Shown here: piece by piece, positions 32,399-41,789 of the stretch
Layout: the number at the start of each line of letters is the position of its first letter
How positions within the stretch are numbered: position 1 is the stretch's first letter
Source of the DNA: an uncultured Porphyromonadaceae bacterium
Lineage (GTDB): Bacteria > Bacteroidota > Bacteroidia > Bacteroidales > Barnesiellaceae
Assembly: GCA_900538555.1 (NCBI GenBank)
Contig: UPYI01000009.1
Coordinates: 1-64,000 of the forward strand
Direction of reading: 5' to 3'
DNA length: 64,000 bases
Program-made: the position numbers and the translations under genes
Notes under the pieces: model-generated
Told to the model about the DNA's origin: nothing
The model's database searches: none
Seen by the model: only the letters and a program-made list of their open reading frames with translations

Positions 32399-34816
32399 AT
32401 GAAACGATATATATACCTTATCCTATTGATTCTGACCACGGCTTTGTCGCTTCGGGCACAAAGCCGGGTGACCTTGACGGGTAAGGTTATCGACGCCGAC
32501 AACCAACCGATCGAACTGGCGACCATACGGGTAGCCGGCACAACGATCGGCACCATGTCCAACCTGAAAGGCGAATATCAAATATCCCTGCCGATAGCCG
32601 ACAGCATCACCGTTATCTACTCCTGCCTCGGCTTCCGCGAAGAACGACGGCAGTTGATCGACCTGAAAGAAGATGCATCACTGAACGTACGGTTGCAGAA
32701 AAGCAGCAAACTGCTCGACGAAGTGGAAGTAACCGAATACCGACGGCAACACACTTCGTTGCAGCGCATCGAAGCCAAAGACCTGAAAGTGATGCCCGAT
32801 GCCTCCGGCGGAAGTATCGAGTCGATGCTGACGACATTCGCCGGGGTCAATTCCAGTAACGAACTGAGTTCGCAATATTCGGTACGCGGTGGGAACTTCG
32901 ACGAAAACATCGTCTATATCAACGGGATAGAAGTGTACCGCCCGCTATTGATCCGTTCCGGGCAACAGGAAGGATTAAGTATCATCAACCCCAATATGGT
33001 AGGCTCCGTCGGCTTCTCGTCGGGCGGCTATTCGGTAGAATACGGCGACAAAATGTCGTCGGTACTCGATATTACCTACAAACAGCCCGAAGCATTCGAA
33101 GGATCGGTGGCAGGCAGTTTTCTCGGTGCCAGTGCACACGTAGGGCACTCGACCAAAAAATTTTCACAGCTCCACGGATTCCGGTATAAAACCAATTCCA
33201 CCCTGCTCAGTTCGCTCGACACGAAAGGCGATTACGACCCGTCGTATCTCGATTATCAAACATTTCTGACCTACCGGTTCCACCCCAAATGGGAAATATC
33301 GCTCTTGGGCAACATCTCCGTCAATGACTATAAATTCACGCCCCACGAGCGGACAACCTCATTCGGTACGATCAACTCTGCAAAAAAATTCCGCGTCTAT
33401 TTCGACGGACTGGAAAAAGACCGTTTCGAGACCTATTTCGGCGCATTGGCCCTGAATTACCAGTTGAACAAATACACGCAATTCGCGTGGATGACCTCCG
33501 CATTCCTTACCAACGAACTGGTGACCTACGACATCGCCGGACAATATTGGTTAGACAACGTGGAAAACAGCGACGGATCGTCCGATGCGACCGAGTCTAC
33601 CGGCTCGCAAGGCGTAGGGACCTACCACGAGCACGCACGCAACCGACTGAAAGCAAGCGTAATCGCCACCACATTGAAAGGGGTGACCCAGTTCAAGGCA
33701 CACGAACTGAAATGGGGATTGACCTACCAGCACGAGCAGATACACGACCGGGTACGCGAATGGGAAATGCGCGACTCTGCCGGATATACCCTGCCCAATC
33801 ACGACGACCGTATCGACATGATCTACAACCTGTCGTCGAAACACGACATAGGCAGCAACCGCATTTCGGCATTTGCAATGGATACCTACCGGCTACGCAC
33901 CTCGATCGGGCGCTTCGTATTCGCCGGCGGCGTCAGAATGTCTTATTGGGATTTCAACAACGAATTTTTGGCAAGCCCCAGAGTCTCGGCAAGCTACATC
34001 CCCTCGTTCTGCGAGCAGATGACCATGCGCTTCGCCACCGGACTATACTACCAGTCGCCTTTCTACAAAGAATTTCGCGACACCATAGCCCAAGTAGCCA
34101 ACAGTTACGTCGTACGGCTGAACCGGAACATCAAATCGCAACGCTCCGTGCACGTGGTACTGGGTGGCGACTATACGTTCAGGGCTGTAAACCGCCCGTT
34201 CAAACTCACCGTCGAAGCATACTACAAGCACCTCGACCGGTTGGTACCCTACGAAGTGGATAATGTGCGGGTATGGTACAGTGGACGGAACGAAGCCAAA
34301 GGATATGCCGCCGGGCTGGATGTAAAACTATTCGGTCAATTCGTCCCCGGTACCGACTCGTGGATCAGTTTCTCATTGATGCGTACCGAAGAGACCTATC
34401 GCGGAGTGAAAGTACCGCGCCCCACCGACCAGCGTTACAGCATCGCCCTCTTCTTTCAGGACTATGTACCGCGCTTCCCCAAATACAAAGTCAGCCTGAA
34501 AGCGATCTTTGCCGACGGTCTGCCGGTCGGATCGCCCCGTAAAGGTCGTGAAGCCGGATATTTCAAGACACCCGCATACAAACGTGTGGATATAGGCGCG
34601 TCGCGCCTCCTCGTCGGCGGAGAAGACAAACTGCTGCAACGGGGAGTGTTGCGGCATCTCAAAAGCGTATGGATCGGGCTCGATGTCTTCAACCTGCTGG
34701 GTATCAACAACGTCAATTCATACTATTGGGTAACCGACATCACCAACACGCAATATGCCGTGCCCAACTACCTGACCGGACGGCAATTCAACCTGCGGCT
34801 GTCGATTGAGTTCTAA
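32399..34816 (+). CDS. TonB-dependent outer-membrane receptor with carboxypeptidase-like N-terminal domain
   Basis: The 805-residue protein has a signal peptide (about 1-20), a CarboxypepD_reg-like domain (VTLTGKVIDADNQPIELATI...GEYQISLP), a plug domain containing SIESMLTTFAGVNSSNELSSQYSVRG split across its start, VYINGIEVYRP and SVEYGDKMSSVLDI, then a beta-barrel ending in RLSIEF. There is no SusD partner, so it is not a SusC transporter. It may import a metal complex or small ligand, or act as a structural surface protein. The start is ATG 32399; the longer open frame upstream includes the promoter. It converges with the HdeD-like gene, overlapping by 4 nt. Confidence 0.88.
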   Translation: MKRYIYLILLILTTALSLRAQSRVTLTGKVIDADNQPIELATIRVAGTTIGTMSNLKGEYQISLPIADSITVIYSCLGFREERRQLIDLKEDASLNVRLQKSSKLLDEVEVTEYRRQHTSLQRIEAKDLKVMPDASGGSIESMLTTFAGVNSSNELSSQYSVRGGNFDENIVYINGIEVYRPLLIRSGQQEGLSIINPNMVGSVGFSSGGYSVEYGDKMSSVLDITYKQPEAFEGSVAGSFLGASAHVGHSTKKFSQLHGFRYKTNSTLLSSLDTKGDYDPSYLDYQTFLTYRFHPKWEISLLGNISVNDYKFTPHERTTSFGTINSAKKFRVYFDGLEKDRFETYFGALALNYQLNKYTQFAWMTSAFLTNELVTYDIAGQYWLDNVENSDGSSDATESTGSQGVGTYHEHARNRLKASVIATTLKGVTQFKAHELKWGLTYQHEQIHDRVREWEMRDSAGYTLPNHDDRIDMIYNLSSKHDIGSNRISAFAMDTYRLRTSIGRFVFAGGVRMSYWDFNNEFLASPRVSASYIPSFCEQMTMRFATGLYYQSPFYKEFRDTIAQVANSYVVRLNRNIKSQRSVHVVLGGDYTFRAVNRPFKLTVEAYYKHLDRLVPYEVDNVRVWYSGRNEAKGYAAGLDVKLFGQFVPGTDSWISFSLMRTEETYRGVKVPRPTDQRYSIALFFQDYVPRFPKYKVSLKAIFADGLPVGSPRKGREAGYFKTPAYKRVDIGASRLLVGGEDKLLQRGVLRHLKSVWIGLDVFNLLGINNVNSYYWVTDITNTQYAVPNYLTGRQFNLRLSIEF

Positions 34817-35328
34817 CGGATCAGTTGCCGGATGCGATAGTAATCGATAATCCCCGATACGCCGTAAAGAATCACCGAGATCCCGAACAACATGACCAGA
34901 ATAGCCTGTGTCGCCGAAAACGGATTGACCAGCAGCAATATGCCCATCAGCAATACAACCACCGGTAACAGGTAGTACCAGCCGAAACGCAGTTTGTACG
35001 ACACTAACAAAATCACCTCGTAAGCTCCGACAAACAGCAATATCAAACCGAAAATCAAGATCAGGAAGTTCATCAGAATCTCGGGATTGACCACGAACAC
35101 GACTCCGATCAACACCTCGCAGATACCCATTGCCAACAACGGGGTCAGAATATCGCCCGACTTACGCGCCGATACGAAACGCCAGATCGAATCTCCGCCC
35201 GAAACCAGCAGCAAAATACCGAACACCAAAAAGAAATAATGAACCGCCTCATTAGGCCATACCAATAACACGATGCCGATCAGCAATGCCAATACGCTAC
35301 GCACCAACGACTGTTTTAAATAATCCAT
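34813..35328 (-). CDS. HdeD-like membrane protein (DUF308)
   Basis: The 171-residue protein is made of six hydrophobic helices, with paired repeats of the type LLIGIVLLVWP and LLMGILLLVNPF, as in the HdeD/DUF308 family. E. coli HdeD is linked to acid resistance, but the family's function elsewhere is not known. It overlaps the convergent TonB receptor gene by 4 nt. No clear -7 box was found before its start. Confidence 0.85.
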   Translation of the reverse strand: MDYLKQSLVRSVLALLIGIVLLVWPNEAVHYFFLVFGILLLVSGGDSIWRFVSARKSGDILTPLLAMGICEVLIGVVFVVNPEILMNFLILIFGLILLFVGAYEVILLVSYKLRFGWYYLLPVVVLLMGILLLVNPFSATQAILVMLFGISVILYGVSGIIDYYRIRQLIR

Positions 35329-35385
35329 ATTCCACTCTTTTTATGGCTTTCGCCGATATATGTGCAAAAGAAATCATTTTTTTCG

Positions 35386-35449
35386 TATTTTTGTTGATCT
35401 AATCGGAGGTTGTTTAAATTAATTTTGAATTCAAAATTCGGACACCTCC
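35386..35449 (+). promoter_or_regulatory. Promoter and large leader hairpin of the diacylglycerol-kinase gene
   Basis: TATTTTTG (35386-35393) is followed in the leader by GGAGGT (35405-35410) pairing with ACCTCC (35444-35449) around a perfect 18-bp palindrome AATTTTGAATTCAAAATT (35421-35438). The hairpin ends 34 nt before the ATG, without a T-run. Confidence 0.55.
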
Positions 35450-35483
35450 TTAGTCAATCAACAAAACAAAAAAGATTCCGACG

Positions 35484-36446
35484 GTGAAAAAACATCTTTT
35501 AGCAATCATCAATCCCATTTCGGGAACACGGTCGAAAGAAGATTTGCCGGAACTGATTCGTGAAACACTCGACAACGACCGGTTCGAAATCGACATCATA
35601 TATACCCGATACGCGGGACATGGAGCGGAACTGACCCGTCAGGCAGTGGCAGAACAGATCGACTGCGTGATCGCTATCGGCGGCGACGGTACCTGCAACG
35701 AAGTAGCCCGGGAACTGATCGGTAGCAGCACAGCCCTCGGCATCGTCCCCATCGGTTCGGGCAACGGGCTTGCCCGCCATCTCGGAATCCCGATGAATCC
35801 CCGCAAAGCATTGCAGATCATCAACGAACAATGCGTCGTCGATCTCGATTGCTGTACAGCCAACGATCGCCCGTTCTTCTGCACCTGCGGTGTCGGATTC
35901 GACGCACTCGTCAGCCTGAAATTCGCGCAAGGCACCAAACGCGGGAAACTGTCGTATGTCCGTAAGGCTCTTGCCGAATATCTGAAATACCACTCCGAAA
36001 ACTATCGCATCGAGATGCCCAACGGAGACATTTGCGAACAAGCATTCCTCATTGCCTGCGGAAATGCCTCGCAATACGGCAATAATGCCTATATAGCCCC
36101 TCATGCCAGCATGCAGGACGGCAAAATCGATGTCACCCTGCTCGCGCCCATCACCCCGATCGACGCCCCCCTGCTCGCACTGTTACTCTTCACCCGTCAC
36201 ATCGACGAAGACGAAAACATCCGCTACTTCTCTACCGAATCGCTCACGATCATTCGCGAAAAAGAAGGACCGATGCACATCGACGGCGAACCGATAGAAA
36301 TGGAGGCACGCATCGAGATACGCTGTATCCCCGGAGCGTTCAAGGCATTAATCCCCGCCCATGCTCCCAAAGCCTCGTTTTTCGCCCCGATAGAAAATCA
36401 TTTTTGGACGACCATCGACACCGTGCGTCACGAACTGAATATCTAA
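35484..36446 (+). CDS. Diacylglycerol/lipid kinase family protein
   Basis: The 320-residue protein has INPISGTRSKE at the N-terminus, the catalytic glycine-rich loop IGGDGTCNE (GGDGT at 66-70), PIGSGNGLARHLGI, and a C-terminal beta-sandwich with DGKIDVTLL and HIDGEPIEM. This is the DagK_cat/LCB5 group (YegS-like), which phosphorylates diacylglycerol, sphingoid or related lipids. In Bacteroidales a sphingolipid substrate is conceivable, but the sequence does not decide. It converges with the phosphoesterase gene, overlapping by 4 nt. Confidence 0.9.
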   Translation: MKKHLLAIINPISGTRSKEDLPELIRETLDNDRFEIDIIYTRYAGHGAELTRQAVAEQIDCVIAIGGDGTCNEVARELIGSSTALGIVPIGSGNGLARHLGIPMNPRKALQIINEQCVVDLDCCTANDRPFFCTCGVGFDALVSLKFAQGTKRGKLSYVRKALAEYLKYHSENYRIEMPNGDICEQAFLIACGNASQYGNNAYIAPHASMQDGKIDVTLLAPITPIDAPLLALLLFTRHIDEDENIRYFSTESLTIIREKEGPMHIDGEPIEMEARIEIRCIPGAFKALIPAHAPKASFFAPIENHFWTTIDTVRHELNI

Positions 36447-36955
36447 TCCTCGCGCATCGGCTCGTTCTCAGCCAGTTCGATCACCTCCAAATCCTTGATC
36501 TCACTGCCGTCGATCGTAAAACGCATCAACGTCCGTTTCTTATGAAACCCATAACGACCGGCAGCACCGGGGTTGATATGCAGACATTTCAACGTCCGGT
36601 CGTACATCACTTTCAGAATATGCGAATGCCCGGCAATGAACAACTTCGGCGGGCGCATATAAATCTCCGGGGTCACATTCCGGTCGTAACGACCGGGATA
36701 TCCGCCGATATGTGTCATCCATACCGACACGCCTTCGACAGTAAACCGCTGATGTTGAGGGAAACGACGACGCAGTTCCTGTCCGTCGATATTCCCCCAT
36801 ACCGCACGCAACGGCTTCACCGCCTGTAACTTGTCCGCCACCTCTTCCGAACCGATGTCGCCGGCATGCCATATCTCGTCGCAATCGGCAAAATAACGGG
36901 CATACCGCTCATCCCACCAAGCATGTGTATCGGAAAGCAATCCTATTCGTACCAT
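36443..36955 (-). CDS. YfcE/MJ0936-type metallophosphoesterase
   Basis: The 170-residue protein has the calcineurin-like motif order: GLLSDTHAW, HAGDIGS, VWGNIDGQ (Asn-Asp/Glu site), MTHIGGYPG and IAGHSHILK with the HxH-type ligands, ending with INPGAAG. Relatives hydrolyse phosphodiesters with Mn or Ni ions; the natural substrate is unknown. Length is normal. A TAAGTTTG box on the minus strand lies at 37040-37047, and the 3' end overlaps the kinase gene by 4 nt. Confidence 0.9.
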   Translation of the reverse strand: MVRIGLLSDTHAWWDERYARYFADCDEIWHAGDIGSEEVADKLQAVKPLRAVWGNIDGQELRRRFPQHQRFTVEGVSVWMTHIGGYPGRYDRNVTPEIYMRPPKLFIAGHSHILKVMYDRTLKCLHINPGAAGRYGFHKKRTLMRFTIDGSEIKDLEVIELAENEPMRED

Positions 36956-37039
36956 ATCTTCATCTTTTCTTCATAAGCCCGACAATCGCGTCATCCGGCT
37001 TCGGATAAAATATCCCGCCACATGCGCATTTCGGCAAAA

Positions 37040-37047
37040 CAAACTTA
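37040..37047 (-). promoter_or_regulatory. -7 box of the phosphoesterase gene
   Basis: TAAGTTTG on the minus strand, 84 nt before the ATG at 36955. Confidence 0.4.
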
Positions 37048-37094
37048 CGGAATTTTTTCGAGCCGGCATCGCGGTTGCTTCGGGAAAAAGTTTA

Positions 37095-37175
37095 TGCCCT
37101 TGCACCTTTTTCTCTCCTTGTCGAAGAAAATACGCACGGTAAAACGGCAACCGGGCTTATCGCATCAAAATTCTG
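37095..37175. repeat. Palindromic repeat form A, strongly degenerate
   Basis: TTGCACCTTTTTCTCTCCTT at one end and CGGGCTTATCGCA at the other match the ends of a form A unit, but the hairpin between them is lost. Confidence 0.35.
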
Positions 37176-37196
37176 AAAACTTACCCGCCCAATAGC

Positions 37197-37226
37197 TTGT
37201 GCATTCAAAAAAAATACCTACATTTG
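37197..37226 (+). promoter_or_regulatory. tRNA-Gly promoter
   Basis: TTG (37197-37199), 19-nt gap, TACATTTG (37219-37226): a consensus promoter 22 nt before the tRNA. Confidence 0.7.
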
Positions 37227-37248
37227 CCTTGCTTTATCCGAAGCACCT

Positions 37249-37321
37249 GCGGCAGTAGCTCAGTTGGTAGAGCATCAGCTTCCCAAGCTGAGGGTCGCGA
37301 GTTCGAGCCTCGTTTGCCGCT
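37249..37321 (+). tRNA. tRNA-Gly (anticodon CCC)
   Basis: A complete cloverleaf: acceptor GCGGCAG pairs with TTGCCGC, the D-arm is GCTC/GAGC, the anticodon stem TCAGC/GCTGA encloses loop TTCCCAA with anticodon CCC, and the T-arm is GCGAG/CTCGT with TTCGAGC. The discriminator base is T. CCA is not encoded. It reads GGG glycine codons. Confidence 0.95.
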
Positions 37322-37329
37322 CTTCCTGA

Positions 37330-37376
37330 AAAAGAGAATGACCCAAAGTCGATAGACCGACAGTCATTCTCTTTTC
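37330..37376 (+). terminator. Terminator of tRNA-Gly
   Basis: A 13-bp perfect stem (AAAAGAGAATGAC and GTCATTCTCTTTT) with a 20-nt loop, ending in a T-run, starts 9 nt after the tRNA. Confidence 0.85.
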
Positions 37377-37419
37377 TTATATCCCCATTAATTCATCCCG
37401 AATCCCCTCCGGGAACAAA

Positions 37420-37505
37420 CGTTACGATACCATTACCGGAATTCGGACAAAGTCATTATTCCATAAACACCTGTCGTCCGCGATGCCTTGCGCCCGATCT
37501 CACCC
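37420..37505 (+). repeat. Dispersed repeat C, degenerate copy
   Basis: CGGAATTCGGACAAAGTCAT, then AAACACCTGT and GCCTTGCGCC, follow the order of the repeat at 13585-13705. It sits downstream of the tRNA-Gly terminator. Confidence 0.55.
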
Positions 37506-37553
37506 ACCTTTTTCGCGACATCCCGATTTATATTCCGGTACGTACCTATTTAA

Positions 37554-37640
37554 AGTCCGGTTTGTTGCATGATTAGTCCGATATGTTGCCTTATATATCG
37601 GACAACGGATGCATTATATTCCTTAAAATTAATACCTTTG
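37554..37640 (+). promoter_or_regulatory. Candidate HTCS operator and promoter of the HTCS gene
   Basis: Two direct repeats AGTCCGGTTTGTTGC (37554-37568) and AGTCCGATATGTTGC (37575-37589) are 21 nt apart. An inverted element ATATCGGACAAC (37595-37606) follows, then the -7 box TACCTTTG (37633-37640). The same repeat with the same 21-nt step is found before susC (41621 and 41642). Confidence 0.6.
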
Positions 37641-37666
37641 TTGTTACATCTAATACCGACGGCATC

Positions 37667-40600
37667 ATGAATATCCGCAGTTTGTCCTATCTGCTCAAAC
37701 CGATATTGATTATATTGGTTATAGGGATTCCATTCCATAGCCATTCAGCCCCACAATTACCGGAAGCGGAACTGTCGTGGAAAAATATTGCGGTGGAGAG
37801 CAAAAAGACAGCTGTGTTCTGCCTATTCCGGGACTCCCGCGGAATAATGTGGTTAGGCACAAACAGCGGATTGTATTTCTACGACGGAGTAACCACTCAC
37901 CCGGTGGGAGAGCATGAATTGTTCGGCACACAGATATACTCCATCGTCGAAAAAGACGACCGCCTTTTCATCGGCAGCAACAACGGGCTGTTGATATACG
38001 ACTACCTTTCCGGCACAGTTTCCCCAAGCGGAACCGCTACTCCCAAAGAAATACGCACACTGCTCCTGATCGACGAGAATCTGTGGATCGGAGGATTGAA
38101 CGGAATCATCAGGCTCAATCTTAAAAACGAAAAGGTATCCGATTTTTCCAAGGGACTACCCCACAGGTCGGTGTATTCTATCCTGCGCGACAGCAGAGGA
38201 ATCCTATATGCCGGCACTTACAACGGCGTGGCAAGATGGGATGCGCAGGCTGAAATATTCAAGCCGCTGAAAGTAAAGATAGAAACACCGGGACAACACA
38301 CCTTGTTTGCCAATTGCCTGCTCGAAGCGGAAGATAACGAAAGCATCTATATCGGAGGGGAAGGCTCGCTCTATAAATATTCTCCGATCATCGAACATTG
38401 GGAAAAAGTCATGCTGGTCGAAAGCAACGTCATAAAAAGCCTGTCGAAAGGAGATTCGGGGCACATACTGATCGGTACCGACAACGGTGTATTCGAATTA
38501 TATGAAGACAGCATCAAGCACTACCGGCACGATTCCCGGCAGGAATTAAGTCTGGCAGACAATGAGATATGGTGCATATACTCCGATGCGGAGCATAATA
38601 TATGGGCAGGGCACGAACGGGGCTTCTCCATCGCATCCAACACCCGGTCGATACGGACAATCAAACTCAGCACACTCGTACACTCCGGCGAAGGGAACGA
38701 AATACACTCCATCTATCGGGACAGCAGAGACAATCTTTGGTTCGGAGGCACAAACGGCGTAATCCGGCTGTCGTACGATTCGACACCCCATTGGTACAGA
38801 CATACCGGGATATCCAACTCATTGTCGCACAACCGAGTCCGGGCAATCCACGAAGATACGGACAACCAGATCTGGTTTGCCACCGACGGAGGAATCAACC
38901 GGTACAACCGGGCGAAAGATTGTTTCGACGTATTCCATATCGTGGATGAACATGGAGAGCGCAATTCGAACTGGGTATATGCCTTAGTAGAAGACGGTGA
39001 TTATTTATGGGTGGGCAGTTTCCTTAACGGGCTTCATTATGTACACAAAGAGAAGTTCAACCACCGAGGGGGCATTATCGTTTCCGATATGGCTCTCAAC
39101 GCCGACACGGAATCATCGGGTGCGGGATTGGCGAACGACCTTGTAAACGATGTGATTAAAGACACCCACGGAAATCTTTGGATCCTTTTGTTCCGCGACA
39201 ATGCTTTGACCCGATACACGCCGTCGTCGAAACAATTAGTGAAATACGATATATTCGAACTGACAGGCGGCTACCCGACCGACATAAGCATGGATAACCG
39301 CGGGCGAATCTGGTGCGCATTCAAAGGCGGTGTAATCATTTTCAATGATAACGACGGGACACATAAGACCGTAAACTTCCCCCACACGAACAGCGATGAA
39401 ACCATTCTGGCTATGGAAAAAGTCGGGGACGGGATGTGGGTATCCACACAAAGCAACGTATGGAGCATCGATGGCAACACCTTGCAAGCAGCCCTTCTGC
39501 CCATTCCTCAAAGATCGTACACGGCAATATATGAGGACCGGACAAGCAATCTGGTCTATCTTGGCGGGACGAACGAAATTCTTGCGGTCGATAACGAAGC
39601 GATCGGCAACAGTGTCGATTACAAGGCTATCAGAATGGTGCTCAACGACCGGGGCGAAGGACATTTCAATTTGTCCGATATCAAGAGCGGGACCCACGGC
39701 TTGACCATTCCCTATGGCGGGAACGTTACATGGATCGTCAGCACACTGAACTATTCCCCTACTTCGGTCCAACGATACATGTATAAACTGACCGAATCTT
39801 CCGCCGACACCGTAGACGAATGGATTGTCATGCCCGAAGGCGCAAACGCAATCACTTTCTCCGATTTAAAGATGGGCGACTACAACGTACTAGTCAAGAC
39901 CGTCGGCTCACCGGCTGCCCCGATCTCGGTACCGCTCACGGTCGAACCGCCGCTGGCATTATCCTGGTGGGCAATTATCCTATATGTCCTTGCAGGATTG
40001 GGTATCATATACTGGATCGTCTGGTATGTCCGGAGAAAGAATATCCGAACATTTCAAGAACAAGAGCGACAAACGGCATTAGAGAATGTCGAACGCAAAT
40101 TGTCATTCTTATCCACCATCTCACACGATCTCAAAACGCCCCTTTCGATGATCCTCGGTCCGGTAAGTCTGATGAAAGAACAGGCAAAAGATCCCGAAAG
40201 CAAAAAGGCACTCGAAACCGTATACGACAATGCCGTGCGGCTGAACAATATGATTCACCGCACACTGGAACTTCAACATCTGGAAGATACGGACGAGAAT
40301 CTCCTGATTATCTCCATATTCGATGTGGTGGATTTTTGTAAAGGCGTATTTGAAGTGTTCAAGGAGAACCACCCTCAAAAGAAATTTATCTTCCATACCT
40401 CCTGCCCGCAAATTCTTATCGAAGCCGATGCCGTTAAATTCGAATCGGTAATTACCAATCTGCTTTCCAATGCCTGCAAATACTCCGATGAAGGAGCGAC
40501 AATATCCTGCGGAATCAGCAAACAGGGAGAACAGGTCGAAATCGTCGTTTCGGACGACGGCGTGGGCATTTCCGACATCGACCAGTCGCTCGTATTCCAA

Positions 40601-41575
40601 AGGATGTTCCGTTCCCCATCGACCGCCAGACTTCGCGAGGGGACAGGGCTCGGTTTGTATCTGATAAAGAAATACCTGGAACTGATGAACGGCAATATCA
40701 ATCTTTACAGCAAGGAAGGTCAAGGCACTTCGTTCGTCGTGACCCTACCGATATCGGACAAAGTACTGCCGGAAATCCATCAAAGCGTTTCCGCAGGCGA
40801 TAACGGCAAATCCAAAATACTCATCGTCGAGGACAATTTGCAGATTGCCGGGTTCATCATGGATATGCTCAAAAACGATTTCACATGCCTTTCTGCCGAG
40901 AACGGACGTTCGGGACTTGCCATTGCCGCATCGTTCGTACCCGATCTGATCCTTGTCGATGAGATGATGCCGATCATGAGCGGGCTCGACATGGTCAGAC
41001 GAATGAAACAGAATCCCCGCCTGGCTTCTATTCCGATCATCATGCTCACTGCCAGAAACGACAATCAAACGGAAAACGAAAGCATCAAACTGAACATCGA
41101 CGTTTTTATGGCAAAACCGTTCGAACCTGCCGCATTGCTCGGCAGAATCAAACAACTGTTGAAAGCAAGGAGCGAAATAAAGGAAAAAGTCCGTATTCAG
41201 ACCATCACAGAAGCAGAATCCAAACCGATCGAAGCCGAAACGATCAACGAAAAATCGCTTGCCAAGATCGCAAAAATTATCGAAGACAACATATCGGATC
41301 CCGATCTGAATGTCAATCAGCTGTGTGAAAAGAGCGGAATACCCAACAAACAGCTCTACCGCCTCATCAAAAAATACATCGGTGTTCCGCCGTTGGATTA
41401 TATCAAAAGCGTCCGGCTGCAAAAGGCGGCATTGCTCCTCAGCCAGCACCGATTTACCGTTGCCGAGATAAGTTATTTAGTCGGGTTCAAGACGCCCTCC
41501 TATTTTGCCAAGTGTTTCCAGAATCAATTCGGAGTCAAACCCAGCCAATACCAGTCGGACGACGAGAATGTATAA
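37667..41575 (+). CDS. Hybrid two-component system sensor/regulator (HTCS)
   Basis: The 1302-residue protein holds all parts of a two-component system in one chain. It has a signal/anchor (about 1-28), a periplasmic series of Reg_prop beta-propeller repeats (DSRGIMWLGTNSGLYFYDG and many like it) and a Y_Y_Y domain, one membrane helix (about 762-788), a HisKA domain (STISHDLKTPLS, His about 820), HATPase (NLLSNACKYS, DDGVGIS), a receiver (LVDEMMP, phospho-Asp about 1097) and a C-terminal AraC DNA-binding domain (about 1195-1302). HTCS proteins bind an oligosaccharide in the periplasm and activate the adjacent PUL. The neighbours point to a beta-1,4-galactan fragment. The start is ATG 37667. 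Confidence 0.95.
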   Translation: MNIRSLSYLLKPILIILVIGIPFHSHSAPQLPEAELSWKNIAVESKKTAVFCLFRDSRGIMWLGTNSGLYFYDGVTTHPVGEHELFGTQIYSIVEKDDRLFIGSNNGLLIYDYLSGTVSPSGTATPKEIRTLLLIDENLWIGGLNGIIRLNLKNEKVSDFSKGLPHRSVYSILRDSRGILYAGTYNGVARWDAQAEIFKPLKVKIETPGQHTLFANCLLEAEDNESIYIGGEGSLYKYSPIIEHWEKVMLVESNVIKSLSKGDSGHILIGTDNGVFELYEDSIKHYRHDSRQELSLADNEIWCIYSDAEHNIWAGHERGFSIASNTRSIRTIKLSTLVHSGEGNEIHSIYRDSRDNLWFGGTNGVIRLSYDSTPHWYRHTGISNSLSHNRVRAIHEDTDNQIWFATDGGINRYNRAKDCFDVFHIVDEHGERNSNWVYALVEDGDYLWVGSFLNGLHYVHKEKFNHRGGIIVSDMALNADTESSGAGLANDLVNDVIKDTHGNLWILLFRDNALTRYTPSSKQLVKYDIFELTGGYPTDISMDNRGRIWCAFKGGVIIFNDNDGTHKTVNFPHTNSDETILAMEKVGDGMWVSTQSNVWSIDGNTLQAALLPIPQRSYTAIYEDRTSNLVYLGGTNEILAVDNEAIGNSVDYKAIRMVLNDRGEGHFNLSDIKSGTHGLTIPYGGNVTWIVSTLNYSPTSVQRYMYKLTESSADTVDEWIVMPEGANAITFSDLKMGDYNVLVKTVGSPAAPISVPLTVEPPLALSWWAIILYVLAGLGIIYWIVWYVRRKNIRTFQEQERQTALENVERKLSFLSTISHDLKTPLSMILGPVSLMKEQAKDPESKKALETVYDNAVRLNNMIHRTLELQHLEDTDENLLIISIFDVVDFCKGVFEVFKENHPQKKFIFHTSCPQILIEADAVKFESVITNLLSNACKYSDEGATISCGISKQGEQVEIVVSDDGVGISDIDQSLVFQRMFRSPSTARLREGTGLGLYLIKKYLELMNGNINLYSKEGQGTSFVVTLPISDKVLPEIHQSVSAGDNGKSKILIVEDNLQIAGFIMDMLKNDFTCLSAENGRSGLAIAASFVPDLILVDEMMPIMSGLDMVRRMKQNPRLASIPIIMLTARNDNQTENESIKLNIDVFMAKPFEPAALLGRIKQLLKARSEIKEKVRIQTITEAESKPIEAETINEKSLAKIAKIIEDNISDPDLNVNQLCEKSGIPNKQLYRLIKKYIGVPPLDYIKSVRLQKAALLLSQHRFTVAEISYLVGFKTPSYFAKCFQNQFGVKPSQYQSDDENV

Positions 41576-41576
41576 A

Positions 41577-41685
41577 ATATCGGACAAAGTCGCGAATTTT
41601 ATCCTATCATCACGCTCCGCGTCCGATCTCTTGCATCAATTGTCCGATAATTAAAAAATTTTTTCTTATCAATAAATTATTTTTG
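41577..41685 (+). promoter_or_regulatory. Candidate HTCS operator and susC promoter
   Basis: ATATCGGACAA (41577-41587, inverted), CGTCCGATCTCTTGC (41620-41634) and TGTCCGATAATT from 41641 stand upstream of TATTTTTG (41678-41685). GTCCGAT begins at 41621 and 41642, exactly 21 nt apart. The leader to ATG 41790 is about 100 nt with no obvious terminator. Confidence 0.65.
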
Positions 41686-41789
41686 TTAAAGACATCGGGG
41701 TAAGTTTATGATACTTGATTTTGGAAATGTCTAATACCATATCGATAACCTTAAATTATTATCAAGATAAATAACAACACGTATTTCTA

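Noticed and set aside
32399..34816. SusC assignment for this TonB receptor
   Set aside because: No SusD partner, about 180 residues shorter than the real SusC here, and a different plug pattern.
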